A stretch of DNA of 64,000 nucleotides from Ferruginibacter sp. (GTDB taxonomy: Bacteria; Bacteroidota; Bacteroidia; Chitinophagales; Chitinophagaceae), in NCBI GenBank assembly GCA_017983695.1, contig JAGOAX010000003.1, forward strand, positions 62,001 through 126,000. The letters are read 5' to 3'. The notes under the pieces are model-generated. The model had not been told where the DNA came from, ran no database searches, and saw only the letters and a program-made list of their open reading frames with translations. Below, in pieces: positions 17,596-26,763 of this stretch. Within the stretch, counting starts at the first letter, position 1, and each line of letters opens with the position of its first letter. The position numbers and the translations under genes were made by a program.

Positions 17596-17694
17596 GCAAA
17601 TTTCTCCAACTTTAAAAATTTCATTGAATTTGTTTGGTTTAATAAAGCTTTTATGGCTTTATATTTCTATGCAGTAATCTTTAAAAAATAAAAC

Positions 17695-18141
17695 ATGAGC
17701 GAAGTAGTACTTACAAAAGGAGCCATACACAGTAACAAAGGAATTATAACATTTGAATTGTATGATGATGATGCACCAATAGCAGTAGCTAATTTTAAAA
17801 AATTAATCAGCAGCGGCTTTTATAACGGCCTTACCTTTCATCGGGTTATACCGGACTTTGTAATTCAGGGGGGATGTCCTAATGGTACAGGCTCCGGTGG
17901 ACCTGGCTATACAATTCAATGCGAATTAAACGGAAAAAAGCAGTACCACGACCGAGGGGTGTTTTCTATGGCGCACAGGGGTTTTAATACTGGTGGTTCG
18001 CAATTCTTTATCTGCCATAGCCGCAATAATACCAGCCACCTGGATGGTGTTCATACCTGCTTTGGAAAAGTAATCGACGGGATTGATATCGTTGATGATA
18101 TACGGGCAGGAGATGTTATGGAAAAAGTAGTATTACTTTAG
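17695..18141 (+). CDS. Peptidyl-prolyl cis-trans isomerase, cyclophilin type (cytoplasmic)
   Basis: 148 residues without signal peptide. All main cyclophilin motifs are present: [13 protein letters not shown] (catalytic R50), [30 protein letters not shown]. Compact PpiB-like form. It accelerates proline isomerisation in newly made proteins. It differs from the lipoprotein cyclophilin at 16164 in having the intact SQFFI motif. A shared bidirectional terminator separates it from the convergent CBM48 gene. Confidence 0.95.
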   Translation: MSEVVLTKGAIHSNKGIITFELYDDDAPIAVANFKKLISSGFYNGLTFHRVIPDFVIQGGCPNGTGSGGPGYTIQCELNGKKQYHDRGVFSMAHRGFNTGGSQFFICHSRNNTSHLDGVHTCFGKVIDGIDIVDDIRAGDVMEKVVLL

Positions 18142-18170
18142 CCAAAAAAATATTCAACTTTAACACTAAT

Positions 18171-18202
18171 AAAAAATCCGGCAATAATATGCCGGATTTT
18201 TT
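18171..18202. terminator. Bidirectional intrinsic terminator
   Basis: AAAAAATCCGGCA-ATAATA-TGCCGGATTTTTT is a perfect 13-bp inverted repeat between two convergent genes, with T-runs in both directions. Confidence 0.92.
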
Positions 18203-18213
18203 ATTATAATTTA

Positions 18214-18504
18214 TTAAAGGCTTATAACACTGTTGGTACCACCAAACTCATTCACTGCTTCGCTATCAGCTTCAGGCTCATTAAACCAAATTGTTTCATT
18301 TACCCTGTATTTAAACTGGTGTTCCGAATTTTTTGGTAAAGAAACATCGCAGGTAAAACTGCCATCTTTCTTTTTGCTCATTACTACTGAATTTTCCCAA
18401 TCGCTGTTTAAACCAAGTACTTCAACGGTTTCGGCATTTTCAGCGTTAAATACAAATTTTACTTTGCAATAATCTTTGGTTTTAAAATACGTTTTCTGTA
18501 TCAT
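18214..18504 (-). CDS. Single-domain CBM48/isoamylase-N (E-set) protein
   Basis: 96 residues forming one glycogen-binding early-set domain: VKFVFNAENAETVEVLGLNS, DWENSVVMSKKKDGSFTCDV and the closing HQFKYRVNETIWFNEPEAD. It has no signal peptide and no catalytic domain. Relatives are the N-terminal modules of branching and debranching enzymes and AMPK-beta-like proteins. A cytoplasmic role in alpha-glucan binding is possible but unproven. Confidence 0.85.
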   Translation of the reverse strand: MIQKTYFKTKDYCKVKFVFNAENAETVEVLGLNSDWENSVVMSKKKDGSFTCDVSLPKNSEHQFKYRVNETIWFNEPEADSEAVNEFGGTNSVISL

Positions 18505-18923
18505 TTTCCTTTTTTTTTAATCATTGAATAAAAGTCTGCTGTACATACCGGGGGCATAGAAACAAGCATAATAAATTTGCTATAGCAGGCAGAAAGAAAC
18601 GCTTCGTTTGGCGAATACCATCTTAAAATGAGCAGTATGTAACCTAATATCTACGGCAGCACAATAATTGATATTATCATCTTCAACTGTTAATACCCTG
18701 AGCAGGAAAAGGTAACCCTGCAACAGCATCAGCATTTGCTTTAATGAATTAACAGTTGTTGATAACTTAACTTTAAATACTACTGGTATTTAATCAGCCA
18801 GCATAAACCTGCAGCAGAAAAAACTCATAAGCACTTTTAGGAAAATGTGCCTATGAGTTAAATGATGTCTGCGTAGAATGAAATCTGATGATTGATAAAT
18901 TACTATTACCAGGCTGTGGTAAT
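18505..18923. other. Intergenic region, 419 bases
   Basis: Lies between two minus-strand genes. It contains the terminator hairpin of the 19313 gene (18822-18859) and, nearer 18505, presumably the promoter of the CBM48 gene. I see no gene or RNA in the rest. Confidence 0.5.
18822..18859 (-). terminator. Intrinsic terminator of the 129-residue exported protein gene
   Basis: AACTCATAAGCAC and GTGCCTATGAGTT pair with one mismatch. On the minus strand the hairpin is followed by six T, 64 bases after the stop of the upstream gene. Confidence 0.75.
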
Positions 18924-19313
18924 TTACAGTATAACCATATCATTTTCGTTAACTGTAGTTTTTTCTATTAAGCTGGTATTAGATGAAAACGTTTTTGTGT
19001 AAACATTTTTACCTGACAAAAGCTTAAAACTCAACTCCTGAGAATCTTTTTTCTCAATTTTAAATGTTTGAGTTTTTGAAGTTGCTTTACAGCTTTGAGA
19101 ATATAATTCGCCATCTGCTTTGTCATTAATTTTCAGCAGAGAAAAATTGCCATTGGCTGTATTAACTTCTACCTGAAATATCAGGTAATCTTCCTGGCTG
19201 CCCAAATATTTTACTGTTAGGGGAGCATCTTTACTTGCTGTTTGTGCAGTTGCAGTATTTGCAAATAGAATTACTGCAATAATTGCTGTGGTGATGTTTT
19301 TTAAATTTTTCAT
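18924..19313 (-). CDS. Exported protein of unknown function
   Basis: 129 residues with a clear signal peptide (TTAIIAVILFANTATAQ). The mature part is a predicted small beta-sandwich: LTVKYLGSQEDYLIFQVEVN, FSLLKINDKADGELYSQSC, TFKIEKKDSQELSFKLLSG. It resembles exported proteins of about 130 residues that are abundant in Chitinophagaceae, but I cannot name a family. Monocistronic, with its own terminator. Confidence 0.65.
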   Translation of the reverse strand: MKNLKNITTAIIAVILFANTATAQTASKDAPLTVKYLGSQEDYLIFQVEVNTANGNFSLLKINDKADGELYSQSCKATSKTQTFKIEKKDSQELSFKLLSGKNVYTKTFSSNTSLIEKTTVNENDMVIL

Positions 19314-19872
19314 TTTGTTTTAATTTAAAGGTTACTAATTATTGTTTTTAAAGGTTACTACATTTATTTTGAGCTGGCTATTTGTACAGTCAACAGTGTA
19401 ACAATTTTAGTCATGTAGCAGGCAAAATGGTTGTGATTATTTCTATATGCAAGAAATGGATAAGTGCGTAAGAACAATTTAAACTGAATAAACCGGAACG
19501 GTTTTGCTTTTGTAATTTCAGCTTTTGTATGGGCACTGATTAATTCTGATGCAAACATACAATGGGTTTTTATACCCTGTAAATCCAATTATAGCACTTT
19601 TTATTACTCCAAAATTGTTAAATAAATTTCAAAACCCTTACTGGTATTGGCTTTTAGATAAAACAAAATATTATATCCAACAGGTATTTTAATGGTAAAA
19701 ATTATTATCTTTGAACTTCAAACCCTCTCAAAAAGCACTATCATTATTAATAATGGTATAAAATCCGTCCATTTTAAACCCTTAAGTTTAATCACATTTT
19801 TTTCACAATGTGTATTTAGCTTACAGTAAACAAGCATACTTTATTAATTTTACTAAACTAAATTTACCCAAA
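19314..19872. other. Intergenic region, 559 bases
   Basis: Divergent spacer between the exported protein and the ASKHA gene. It holds the TATCTTTG promoter element at 19706. A 74-codon minus-strand frame at 19364-19588 lacks coding character. The rest is AT-rich with no recognised element. Confidence 0.4.
19706..19713 (+). promoter_or_regulatory. Bacteroidota -7 element upstream of the ASKHA/coiled-coil pair
   Basis: TATCTTTG is an exact TAnnTTTG match, 160 bases before the chosen start of the first gene, implying a leader of about 150 bases. Confidence 0.55.
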
Positions 19873-21024
19873 ATGTTCCCTATTTGCTTCAAAAGGCTGT
19901 TAAGTACTGCCATTGTACTGTTATGCAGCACTTTTTTTGTGATTGCACAAAGCAGTTTTAAATTAAAATATGAAAACTCTGCAGTATACGCCGGTATAGA
20001 GGTCGGCTCCAAAGGTGTAAAAATCAGTATTCTGGAAGTTGGCAGAAATGCACAAAAAACCGGTGCTTTTAATATTTTGAAAGACAGTTCGGTAAATTCA
20101 GATTTTATATCCTTTTCACCATCTACTTTTCAGTCTACACTTACGGCATTAACCAGCTTGTATAATACTGCATTAAAAGATTATAATATTCCTGCTTCAA
20201 ATATTTACACTGTGGTAAGCAGCGGTGTTAAAGGGCAAGCAGAGAAAGAGAATAAATTTTCGCAGATCAATAATCTTATAGATTCATTTAAATTAACAGT
20301 TAGTGAGCCAAAAAGAGAAGTGCCTGTTATTGATGTAATGCAGGAAGCAAGACTTTCTCATCTTGGTATTGTACCCGAATCAAGAAGATACACCACTTTT
20401 TTAATTGATATTGGAAGTGGTAATACCAAGGGCGGTTTTTTCCCTAATGGCGATACCAAAATGCTAAAACTCTTTCAATTGAATTGGGGGACAAAAAGCA
20501 CCGCTAACGCTACTGAAAAAAGGTGTGACGATGATAAGACAATTGATAATTTTAACAGGCAGCTATCAAGAGTGTTGATTGGTGCTGAAAATTCGGAAAT
20601 AACTTATATGGTTAACGAAAGTGGCGCTTATCCAATGAGTGATTATATTGCTTTCAGTGGAGGTATAGCCTGGTCTGCTGCAACATTAATTTATCCTGAA
20701 TTAATCGGTAATTCTGTAGTGCCAGTTACTTACGATGAGGTACTAAAATTTAGTGAGCGTATTTATAAAAATTATGCTTCATTATCAGATATTGCCATAA
20801 CAAAATCAATTACTGATAAAACATTGGATAAGGTTGCCATTGGAAAAGAAGTGAAAAGAGTTAACCAGGTTTTTGATCAGCGTTCTTTAATGGCAGGTAC
20901 CGGATTATTGCTTAAAATAATGCGACAGTTTGAAGGCTTGTATGAAAAGAAGCAATTCTTTCTTGTAAAAAATGGACAGGTAGGTTGGATTTCTGCATAT
21001 GTTGATCAGCATATAGGGGATTAA
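19873..21024 (+). CDS. Exported Ppx/GppA-like ASKHA-fold protein
   Basis: 383 residues, starting at the ATG at 19873, which opens a signal peptide (LLSTAIVLLCSTFFVIAQ); a GTG at 19810 would place 21 extra residues before it. The mature protein has the actin/Hsp70/sugar-kinase signature in Ppx/GppA style: VYAGIEVGSKGVKISILEVG (phosphate 1), TTFLIDIGSGNTKGGFF (phosphate 2) and YIAFSGGIAWSAATLIYPEL (adenosine-type loop). Ppx/GppA enzymes hydrolyse polyphosphate or pppGpp in the cytoplasm, so export of this fold is unusual. It lies 74 bases before a coiled-coil membrane protein. Whether it binds nucleotide is unknown. Confidence 0.7.
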   Translation: MFPICFKRLLSTAIVLLCSTFFVIAQSSFKLKYENSAVYAGIEVGSKGVKISILEVGRNAQKTGAFNILKDSSVNSDFISFSPSTFQSTLTALTSLYNTALKDYNIPASNIYTVVSSGVKGQAEKENKFSQINNLIDSFKLTVSEPKREVPVIDVMQEARLSHLGIVPESRRYTTFLIDIGSGNTKGGFFPNGDTKMLKLFQLNWGTKSTANATEKRCDDDKTIDNFNRQLSRVLIGAENSEITYMVNESGAYPMSDYIAFSGGIAWSAATLIYPELIGNSVVPVTYDEVLKFSERIYKNYASLSDIAITKSITDKTLDKVAIGKEVKRVNQVFDQRSLMAGTGLLLKIMRQFEGLYEKKQFFLVKNGQVGWISAYVDQHIGD

Positions 21025-21098
21025 GCAATTTATCCCGCTGTTTGGGATAATGGAATATACACAGGCTGGGTTTTATCAATAATATTTATGGAAATTCA

Positions 21099-22031
21099 AT
21101 GAGAGATACAAAATCATTATCATTATTACTTTTATCGTCGGTTTTATTCTTGTTGTCCATAATATTGTTGTGTACCTGGGGTTATCAATATTACCACCAG
21201 ATACAGCAGGATAAATCTACAATGCAGGCAATTAATACCCCTCCTGCAGTGCCAGATAGTACCCGGGATTCTCTTTTAAAAATTTATAAAGCAACATTAA
21301 GCAGTCTTGACAGCAGGGTTGATACAGCATCGTATAATGCCGATTCACTTAAAGGAAATTTGAATATTAATTTAGCGGAATTCTATAAACTCCGTGACGA
21401 AATCGCCATTTTACTGCAGGCTAAAGCTCCCAATGCAGATGATTTAAATCTGGCCAAAAAAAAGGTTGTTGAATTGCAGGCAAGGGTTGAGCAACTTCGA
21501 TTCAGGAATACTGATGTGGAAAATGAAAACAAAAGACTGAAAGCCTTATTAAGCCAGCTTGCCAATGAAACAGAGGGGGTTGAACAAAACATAAAAGAAG
21601 TTACAACTGAAAATAAAAATTTAGCAGCAAAAATCAATAATGCTGTTGCTATCAGTGCTGCTAATCTCAATCTTGCTGCTGTTTCTGGCAATAGCCAGAA
21701 CGAAACAAACCAGGCTGTCGAGGTGGAAAAATTAGTTGGCACTTTTATCGTTAAAAATAATGGTAGTAATGCTGCAAAATCTGATATAATTGTAGTGGTA
21801 CTTCAGCCAGATGGACAGGTAATACAAAAATCACCATGGGAATCGGGGATGTTTGTAACAAAGACAGGAAAAAAAGTATATTCCTGTAAACTGCGTTGCG
21901 AAACATTACAGGGAGAAAGCCAGCAACTTAATTTTTCATTAAGTGCCGACAGGTACCAAAAAGGAACTTATACTATGAAAATTTATCATAATGGAGTTTT
22001 AATTGGAAAAATGTCTAAAGCATTATCCTGA
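21099..22031 (+). CDS. Single-pass membrane protein with long coiled coil and C-terminal beta domain
   Basis: 310 residues. An N-terminal membrane helix at about 8-29 (SLLLLSSVLFLLSIILLCTW) is followed by a long coiled coil at about 75-185 (VVELQARVEQLRFRNTDVEN) and a beta-sandwich-like domain at about 212-310 (KLVGTFIVKNNGSNAAKSD). The bulk should face the periplasm. Probably cotranscribed with the exported ASKHA gene; the pair may form a complex (inference). No family recognised. Confidence 0.7.
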   Translation: MRDTKSLSLLLLSSVLFLLSIILLCTWGYQYYHQIQQDKSTMQAINTPPAVPDSTRDSLLKIYKATLSSLDSRVDTASYNADSLKGNLNINLAEFYKLRDEIAILLQAKAPNADDLNLAKKKVVELQARVEQLRFRNTDVENENKRLKALLSQLANETEGVEQNIKEVTTENKNLAAKINNAVAISAANLNLAAVSGNSQNETNQAVEVEKLVGTFIVKNNGSNAAKSDIIVVVLQPDGQVIQKSPWESGMFVTKTGKKVYSCKLRCETLQGESQQLNFSLSADRYQKGTYTMKIYHNGVLIGKMSKALS

Positions 22032-22038
22032 TATCTGC

Positions 22039-23544
22039 TTACAAATAAATTCCTGCTATCAAAAAAGCTGCTGAAAGTATAAACAGCAATATCAAAAGCG
22101 GATAAATAAACTGCCACCAGGCTTTAAAACTTACATTAACCAAAGCCAATGAAGGGAGTATTAAACCAGTAGGTGTTATGAAACCCATAATGCCCATCCC
22201 GAACAAATAACTGTTTACAATTTCCCGACCCGGTACATGTACTATAATTGCCAATGCTCCAATTATCGGCATTGTTAAAACAGCCATACCAGATGAAGAA
22301 GAAATAAACAGAGTGAACAGCATGTATAAGCCCAGCAGTATTACAATAAAGATTGCAGGAGGCATACCGCTGGTTAGCTTTGCAGAATAAAATAAAATAG
22401 AATCGCTGATATTACCATCGTTTAAAACAATGGTAACCCCTCTTGCCACACCAACAATAAAAGCCACGCTTAACAGGTCGGCAGCGCCGCTTACAAATTG
22501 AGTGATAAAATCTTTTTCATTTATTTTAAGTATTATGGCAAGCAACAAAGAAGACCCTAAAAAAAGTGCCGACATTTCCAGCAACCACCATTCTAAAAAT
22601 ATTACCCCTCCAATCATCATTAAAAATGTGGCTAAAAAAAGTAACAGCAATAATTTGGTTTTTGTATCCAGCGTTGGTACAGCATCGCCAGTGTGTTCAA
22701 TAGAAGGATAGAGGCTTTTTACCGGTCCGTCAACCTTAAACACAATTGATGCCGAAGGATCTTTTTTAACTTTATTGGCATAGCGCACAATATACCAGGT
22801 TGTAATGGCAGTGGAAATAACAAACATCAATATTCTTTCATAAATGCCATCCACCCAGTTAACACCGGCCGCATTAGATGCAATGATTGCAGAAAATGGA
22901 TTGCTGAAAGAAGATAAAGTACCTAATTGTGTGCCTGCAAAAATTACCGCAACCGGAACAAGCAGATCGTATCCTGCAGCTAAAAATAACGGTACCATTA
23001 CCGGGTAAAACACCAATGTTTCTTCTGCCATGCCATAAGAGGAGCCTGCAAAAGAAAATAAAAAAGTAAGAATAATAATTAACCAGGCTTCTCTTCCCTT
23101 CATGGAATGGGAAAGCGATTTCAAACCTCTTATCATGGCTCCGGACTGGTTAAAAATATTCATGAACCCACCGATAACTAAAATGAAAAGAATGATATCT
23201 ATAGAATCGTAAATGCCTTTTAGCGGGGCCTGTATAATTTTTAAAAATCCCTGCCCGTTTTTGGGTAAAGATTGATAAGTGCCCGGTATAGAAACTGGTT
23301 TTCTTATAGCTCCGGTTTTAAATTTATCTAATGCAATTTTTATTTGCAGGCTGTCAAGCGTGTGTTGAGTAAAAGGTAAACTAACTTCGTTGCTATTGGC
23401 AGATGAAATGGTAAAAGATTTATCCTCGTTGGCCAATAAAGTGTTGTAACGTCCAGCCGGTACCAGCCAGGAGGCAATAGCAGCAATTATAATAACCACC
23501 ATCAAAATGGTAATAGGCGAGGGAACTTTTTTTGTAGTAGCCAT
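22039..23544 (-). CDS. YfcC-family membrane carrier
   Basis: 501 residues with about 12 hydrophobic helices. The N-terminal signature PSPITILMVVIIIAAIASWL followed by VPAGRY, and later motifs such as GGFMNIFNQSGAMIRGLKSL, GSSYGMAEETLVFYPVMVPL and SSSSGMAVLTMPIIGALAI, fit the YfcC/arginine-ornithine-antiporter-like branch of the ion transporter superfamily. The substrate is uncertain: amino acids or short-chain organic acids are the usual guess. It is convergent with the coiled-coil gene, 7 bases apart. Confidence 0.85.
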   Translation of the reverse strand: MATTKKVPSPITILMVVIIIAAIASWLVPAGRYNTLLANEDKSFTISSANSNEVSLPFTQHTLDSLQIKIALDKFKTGAIRKPVSIPGTYQSLPKNGQGFLKIIQAPLKGIYDSIDIILFILVIGGFMNIFNQSGAMIRGLKSLSHSMKGREAWLIIILTFLFSFAGSSYGMAEETLVFYPVMVPLFLAAGYDLLVPVAVIFAGTQLGTLSSFSNPFSAIIASNAAGVNWVDGIYERILMFVISTAITTWYIVRYANKVKKDPSASIVFKVDGPVKSLYPSIEHTGDAVPTLDTKTKLLLLLFLATFLMMIGGVIFLEWWLLEMSALFLGSSLLLAIILKINEKDFITQFVSGAADLLSVAFIVGVARGVTIVLNDGNISDSILFYSAKLTSGMPPAIFIVILLGLYMLFTLFISSSSGMAVLTMPIIGALAIIVHVPGREIVNSYLFGMGIMGFITPTGLILPSLALVNVSFKAWWQFIYPLLILLFILSAAFLIAGIYL

Positions 23545-23636
23545 AAGCAGTATTGAAATGATGAGATTTTAAAAGTACAGAAAAACATTGTTAATAATTA
23601 AGAAGCCATAAAGCAGGCAAGCTGTATTTTAGCAAT

Positions 23637-24107
23637 ATGAAAGCAGCAACCATAAATGAACTGAAGCAGGAATTACTAAATACACCGCCTGCTAAAGTAA
23701 CAGAACTGTGCCTTAGGCTGGCACGGTTTAAAAAAGAGAATAAGGAATTACTGACCTATTTGCTTTTTGAAGCCCATGACACAACAGCCTATATTGAAAA
23801 TGTAAAAATAGAAATGGATAACCAGTTTGAGGAAATGAATAAAAGCAATGCCTATTTTATGAAGAAGACCTTGCGTAAAATTCTTCGCACTGCAAATAAA
23901 TACAGCCGCTACAGCGGGCTTGCACAGGTGGAAATTGAGTTGCTCATATATTTTTGTACCAGGATGAAGGAACTGAACGCATATATAAAAAGCAGTACCG
24001 TACTTTCGAATATTTATAATAACCAACTTAAAAAAATAACCAAAGCTGTGGATACTTTGCATGAAGATCTGCAATACGATTACCTTAGAGAAATAAACAA
24101 ATTATAG
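23637..24107 (+). CDS. Conserved helical protein of unknown function
   Basis: 156 residues, no signal peptide or membrane helix, almost entirely alpha-helical: LKQELLNTPPAKVTELCLRL, ARFKKENKELLTYLLFEAHD, KKTLRKILRTANKYSRYSGL. Basic and rich in Leu and Lys. It looks like a cytoplasmic protein known only as hypothetical in Bacteroidota. It precedes the MFS gene by 50 bases and may be the first gene of that operon. Confidence 0.7.
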   Translation: MKAATINELKQELLNTPPAKVTELCLRLARFKKENKELLTYLLFEAHDTTAYIENVKIEMDNQFEEMNKSNAYFMKKTLRKILRTANKYSRYSGLAQVEIELLIYFCTRMKELNAYIKSSTVLSNIYNNQLKKITKAVDTLHEDLQYDYLREINKL

Positions 24108-24157
24108 TATTGAATTTTAAACTTTAAATTGCAAACTGATAATTTAGCAAGATAAGT

Positions 24158-25384
24158 ATGGCTACCAAACGTAATGCTGCAATAGGATTTATTTTTATCA
24201 CGCTTTTAATTGATGTAATTGGGTTTGGAATTATTATACCGGTAATGCCTCAACTTATTTCCGATTTAAAACAGGTAGATATAAGTACTGCTGCTAAATA
24301 CGGTAGTTACCTGACTGTTGCCTATGCCATAACCCAGTTTTTATTTGCTCCAGTATTGGGTAGTCTTAGCGATAAATATGGCCGCAGGCCGGTGCTGTTA
24401 TTTTCTTTATTTGGTTTTGGTATAGATTATCTTTTCCTGGCGCTTGCACCATCTTATAACTGGCTTTTTGCAGGAAGAATTATTGCAGGCATTACCGGTG
24501 CAAGTTTTAGTACTGCCGCTGCATATATTGCCGATATCAGCGAACCCAAGAACAGGGCAAAAAATTTCGGCATGATTGGAGCTGCATTTGGAATCGGTTT
24601 TATTATTGGGCCATTGTTAGGTGGATTGTTGAGTAGTTTTGGACAACGTATTCCTTTTTACGCAGCCGCAGCACTGGCATTATTAAACTGGGCCTATGGT
24701 TTTTTTGTATTGCCCGAATCATTAAAAAAAGAGAACCGGAGAGAGTTTAACTGGAAAAGAGCTAACCCGATAGGTACTTTATTACACCTGCAAAAATTTG
24801 CTTCTGTTGCTGGGCTTTTGTTAAGCGTTTTATTGTTGTATATAGCAGCACATGCTGTTATGAGTAACTGGAATTATTTTACCATCCATCGTTTTAAATG
24901 GAACGAAACAATGGTGGGCATATCACTTGCTGTAGTTGGTGTATTAGTAGCATTGGTGCAGGCAGGCCTTACCCGTGTTATCAATCCAAAAATAGGCAGT
25001 GAAAAAAGTTTGTATTCCGGGCTGACGTTATACGCTATAGGGATGTTGCTGTTTGGTATTGCCAATCAAAGCTGGATGATGTTTGTGTTTTTAATTCCAT
25101 ACTGTTTGGGAGGTATTGCACAGCCTGCAATTCAGGCTGTAATGGCCGGCAAAGTACCACCCAATGCACAGGGAGAATTACAGGGGGCGATTACAAGCCT
25201 GATGAGTTTAGCAGCCATCATCGGCCCATTGGTGATGAATAATTTATTCTTTTTCTTTACGCACAGCGAAGCACCAGTTTATTTACCAGGTGCTCCATTT
25301 TTTCTGGGTGCCATATTAATGGCGGCAAGTGCCATCATTGCATACAAAACATTACATCAAACAAAAACAGTTAAGGCTGTATGA
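24158..25384 (+). CDS. MFS transporter, TCR/Tet family
   Basis: 408 residues, about 12 membrane helices. MFS motif A appears as GSLSDKYGRRPVLLFSLFG between helices 2 and 3, and motif C-like GAAFGIGFIIGPLLGGLL in helix 5. These and the N-terminal DVIGFGIIIPVMPQL mark the TetA-like drug:H+ antiporter subfamily. Its stop overlaps the following Mur-ligase-like start by 4 bases (ATGA), so they are translationally coupled. Its position in a histidine-degradation operon raises the possibility that it moves a metabolite instead of a drug (inference). Confidence 0.9.
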   Translation: MATKRNAAIGFIFITLLIDVIGFGIIIPVMPQLISDLKQVDISTAAKYGSYLTVAYAITQFLFAPVLGSLSDKYGRRPVLLFSLFGFGIDYLFLALAPSYNWLFAGRIIAGITGASFSTAAAYIADISEPKNRAKNFGMIGAAFGIGFIIGPLLGGLLSSFGQRIPFYAAAALALLNWAYGFFVLPESLKKENRREFNWKRANPIGTLLHLQKFASVAGLLLSVLLLYIAAHAVMSNWNYFTIHRFKWNETMVGISLAVVGVLVALVQAGLTRVINPKIGSEKSLYSGLTLYAIGMLLFGIANQSWMMFVFLIPYCLGGIAQPAIQAVMAGKVPPNAQGELQGAITSLMSLAAIIGPLVMNNLFFFFTHSEAPVYLPGAPFFLGAILMAASAIIAYKTLHQTKTVKAV

Positions 25385-26760
25385 TAAAAGATATAAAAGA
25401 TTTCAACAACGTTTTTTTTATTGGCGTAGCAGGCGTGGGTATGAGCGCTATTGCACAATACCTTGCAGGCATACAAAAGAATGTCAGCGGCAGCGACCGC
25501 TATTTTAAACCTGGCGAATACAACGAAACCAAAGAAAAATTAGAAGCCGAAGGCATAAAATGTTTTTTACAAAATGGAGAAGGTATTACTCAACATACGG
25601 AGTTAGTTGTTGTATCCACAGCAATTGAAGATACAGTTGCCGAAGTAGTAAAAGCAAAACAACTCAACATTCCTATTTTAAAAAGAAGTGAAGTGCTGTC
25701 ATTGATAGCCAAAAGTAAAAAAACAATTGCAGTGGGTGGCACCAGTGGTAAAAGCACTACCAGTGCTATGCTGTTTGATATTTTAGAATATGCCAAAATG
25801 CAACCCAGCATTATCAGCGGTGCAGGATTAACCAGTATTATTAAAGAAGGAAAAATTGGTAATGCCAAAGTTGGGGCAGGGGAGTGGCTGGTGATTGAAG
25901 CCGATGAAAGCGATGGCAGCATTGTACAATATTATCCCGAAGTGGGTTTGTTGTTGAATGTAGATAAAGACCACCAGGAAATTGATGAACTGATGCAGAT
26001 ATTTGGTACGTTTAAAAAGAATACGAAAGATATTTTTATTGTCAACCAATCTAATGCTTTAGCCAAACAATTATCTCAAAATATCAACAACGATTTTTCT
26101 GCAGATGAAAAAAGCGGCGCAGGATTTATTGCTATCAACTTTAAACAGGAAGGTTTTAATATTCAATATTCAATACGCAACGTTCAATTTTCAATAAATG
26201 CTATCGGCAGGCACAATATGGAAAACGCCTTAGCTGCAACCGCTGTTGCTAATCAATTGGGTGTGGATTTAAATAGCTGTGCCGAAGCATTAAAAAATTA
26301 TGAAGGCATCTATCGCCGCAACCAGATATTAGGGAATAAAAACGGTGTTTGGGTAATTGATGACTATGCACATAATCCCGTTAAGTGTGCGGCGGCCATT
26401 GCATCCTGTCAGCCATTAGCCAATAAAGTAGTAGCATGGTTTCAACCACATGGTTATGGTCCCACAAGATTTTTGCGTAATGATTTTGTAAAAGAACTTG
26501 CACATGTATTAAGGCCGCAGGATGAAATCTGGATGAGTGAAATTTTTTACGCAGGTGGTACTGCAGTAAAAGATATCAGTGCCAACGATCTGATCAATGA
26601 CATTAAAGCATTGGGTAAACAGGCTTTTTTTGTAGAGAATAGAAATAATTTTGTAGAAACGGTAAGGCCGCATTTGTCAGGCAATGCAGTTTTATTATTG
26701 ATGGGAGCAAGAGATCCTTCATTAGAAATTTTTTCAAAATCGGTGTTTGAAAATTTATAA
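25381..26760 (+). CDS. Mur ligase paralogue (MurC/Mpl-like)
   Basis: 459 residues with the three Mur-ligase domains: Rossmann N-domain FFIGVAGVGMSAIAQYLAG, ATPase domain with P-loop GGTSGKSTTSAM (K124), and C-domain with IDDYAHNPVKCAAAI and FQPHGYGPTRFLRNDFV. The order and IDDYAHxP motif are those of MurC (UDP-MurNAc:L-alanine ligase) or Mpl. The P-loop differs from the usual GTHGKTTT, and the usual FQPHRYTRT is FQPHGYGPT, so this is probably not the housekeeping MurC. It overlaps the MFS gene and is 3 bases before hutI. Substrate unknown. Confidence 0.8.
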   Translation: MIKDIKDFNNVFFIGVAGVGMSAIAQYLAGIQKNVSGSDRYFKPGEYNETKEKLEAEGIKCFLQNGEGITQHTELVVVSTAIEDTVAEVVKAKQLNIPILKRSEVLSLIAKSKKTIAVGGTSGKSTTSAMLFDILEYAKMQPSIISGAGLTSIIKEGKIGNAKVGAGEWLVIEADESDGSIVQYYPEVGLLLNVDKDHQEIDELMQIFGTFKKNTKDIFIVNQSNALAKQLSQNINNDFSADEKSGAGFIAINFKQEGFNIQYSIRNVQFSINAIGRHNMENALAATAVANQLGVDLNSCAEALKNYEGIYRRNQILGNKNGVWVIDDYAHNPVKCAAAIASCQPLANKVVAWFQPHGYGPTRFLRNDFVKELAHVLRPQDEIWMSEIFYAGGTAVKDISANDLINDIKALGKQAFFVENRNNFVETVRPHLSGNAVLLLMGARDPSLEIFSKSVFENL

Positions 26761-26763
26761 TTA

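Noticed and set aside
19364..19588. 74-codon minus-strand frame in a 559-base gap
   Set aside because: Composition is not protein-like (no signal, no domain, scattered His/Phe/Lys), and no start context or terminator supports it.
21383..21742. 119-codon minus-strand frame opposite the coiled-coil gene
   Set aside because: Ser/Leu/Ala-rich antisense frame caused by the codon bias of the coiled coil; no independent support.
24158..25384. Tetracycline-resistance efflux gene
   Set aside because: TetA-like motifs mark the wider TCR/Tet subfamily only; the operon context points to metabolism, and nothing shows resistance.
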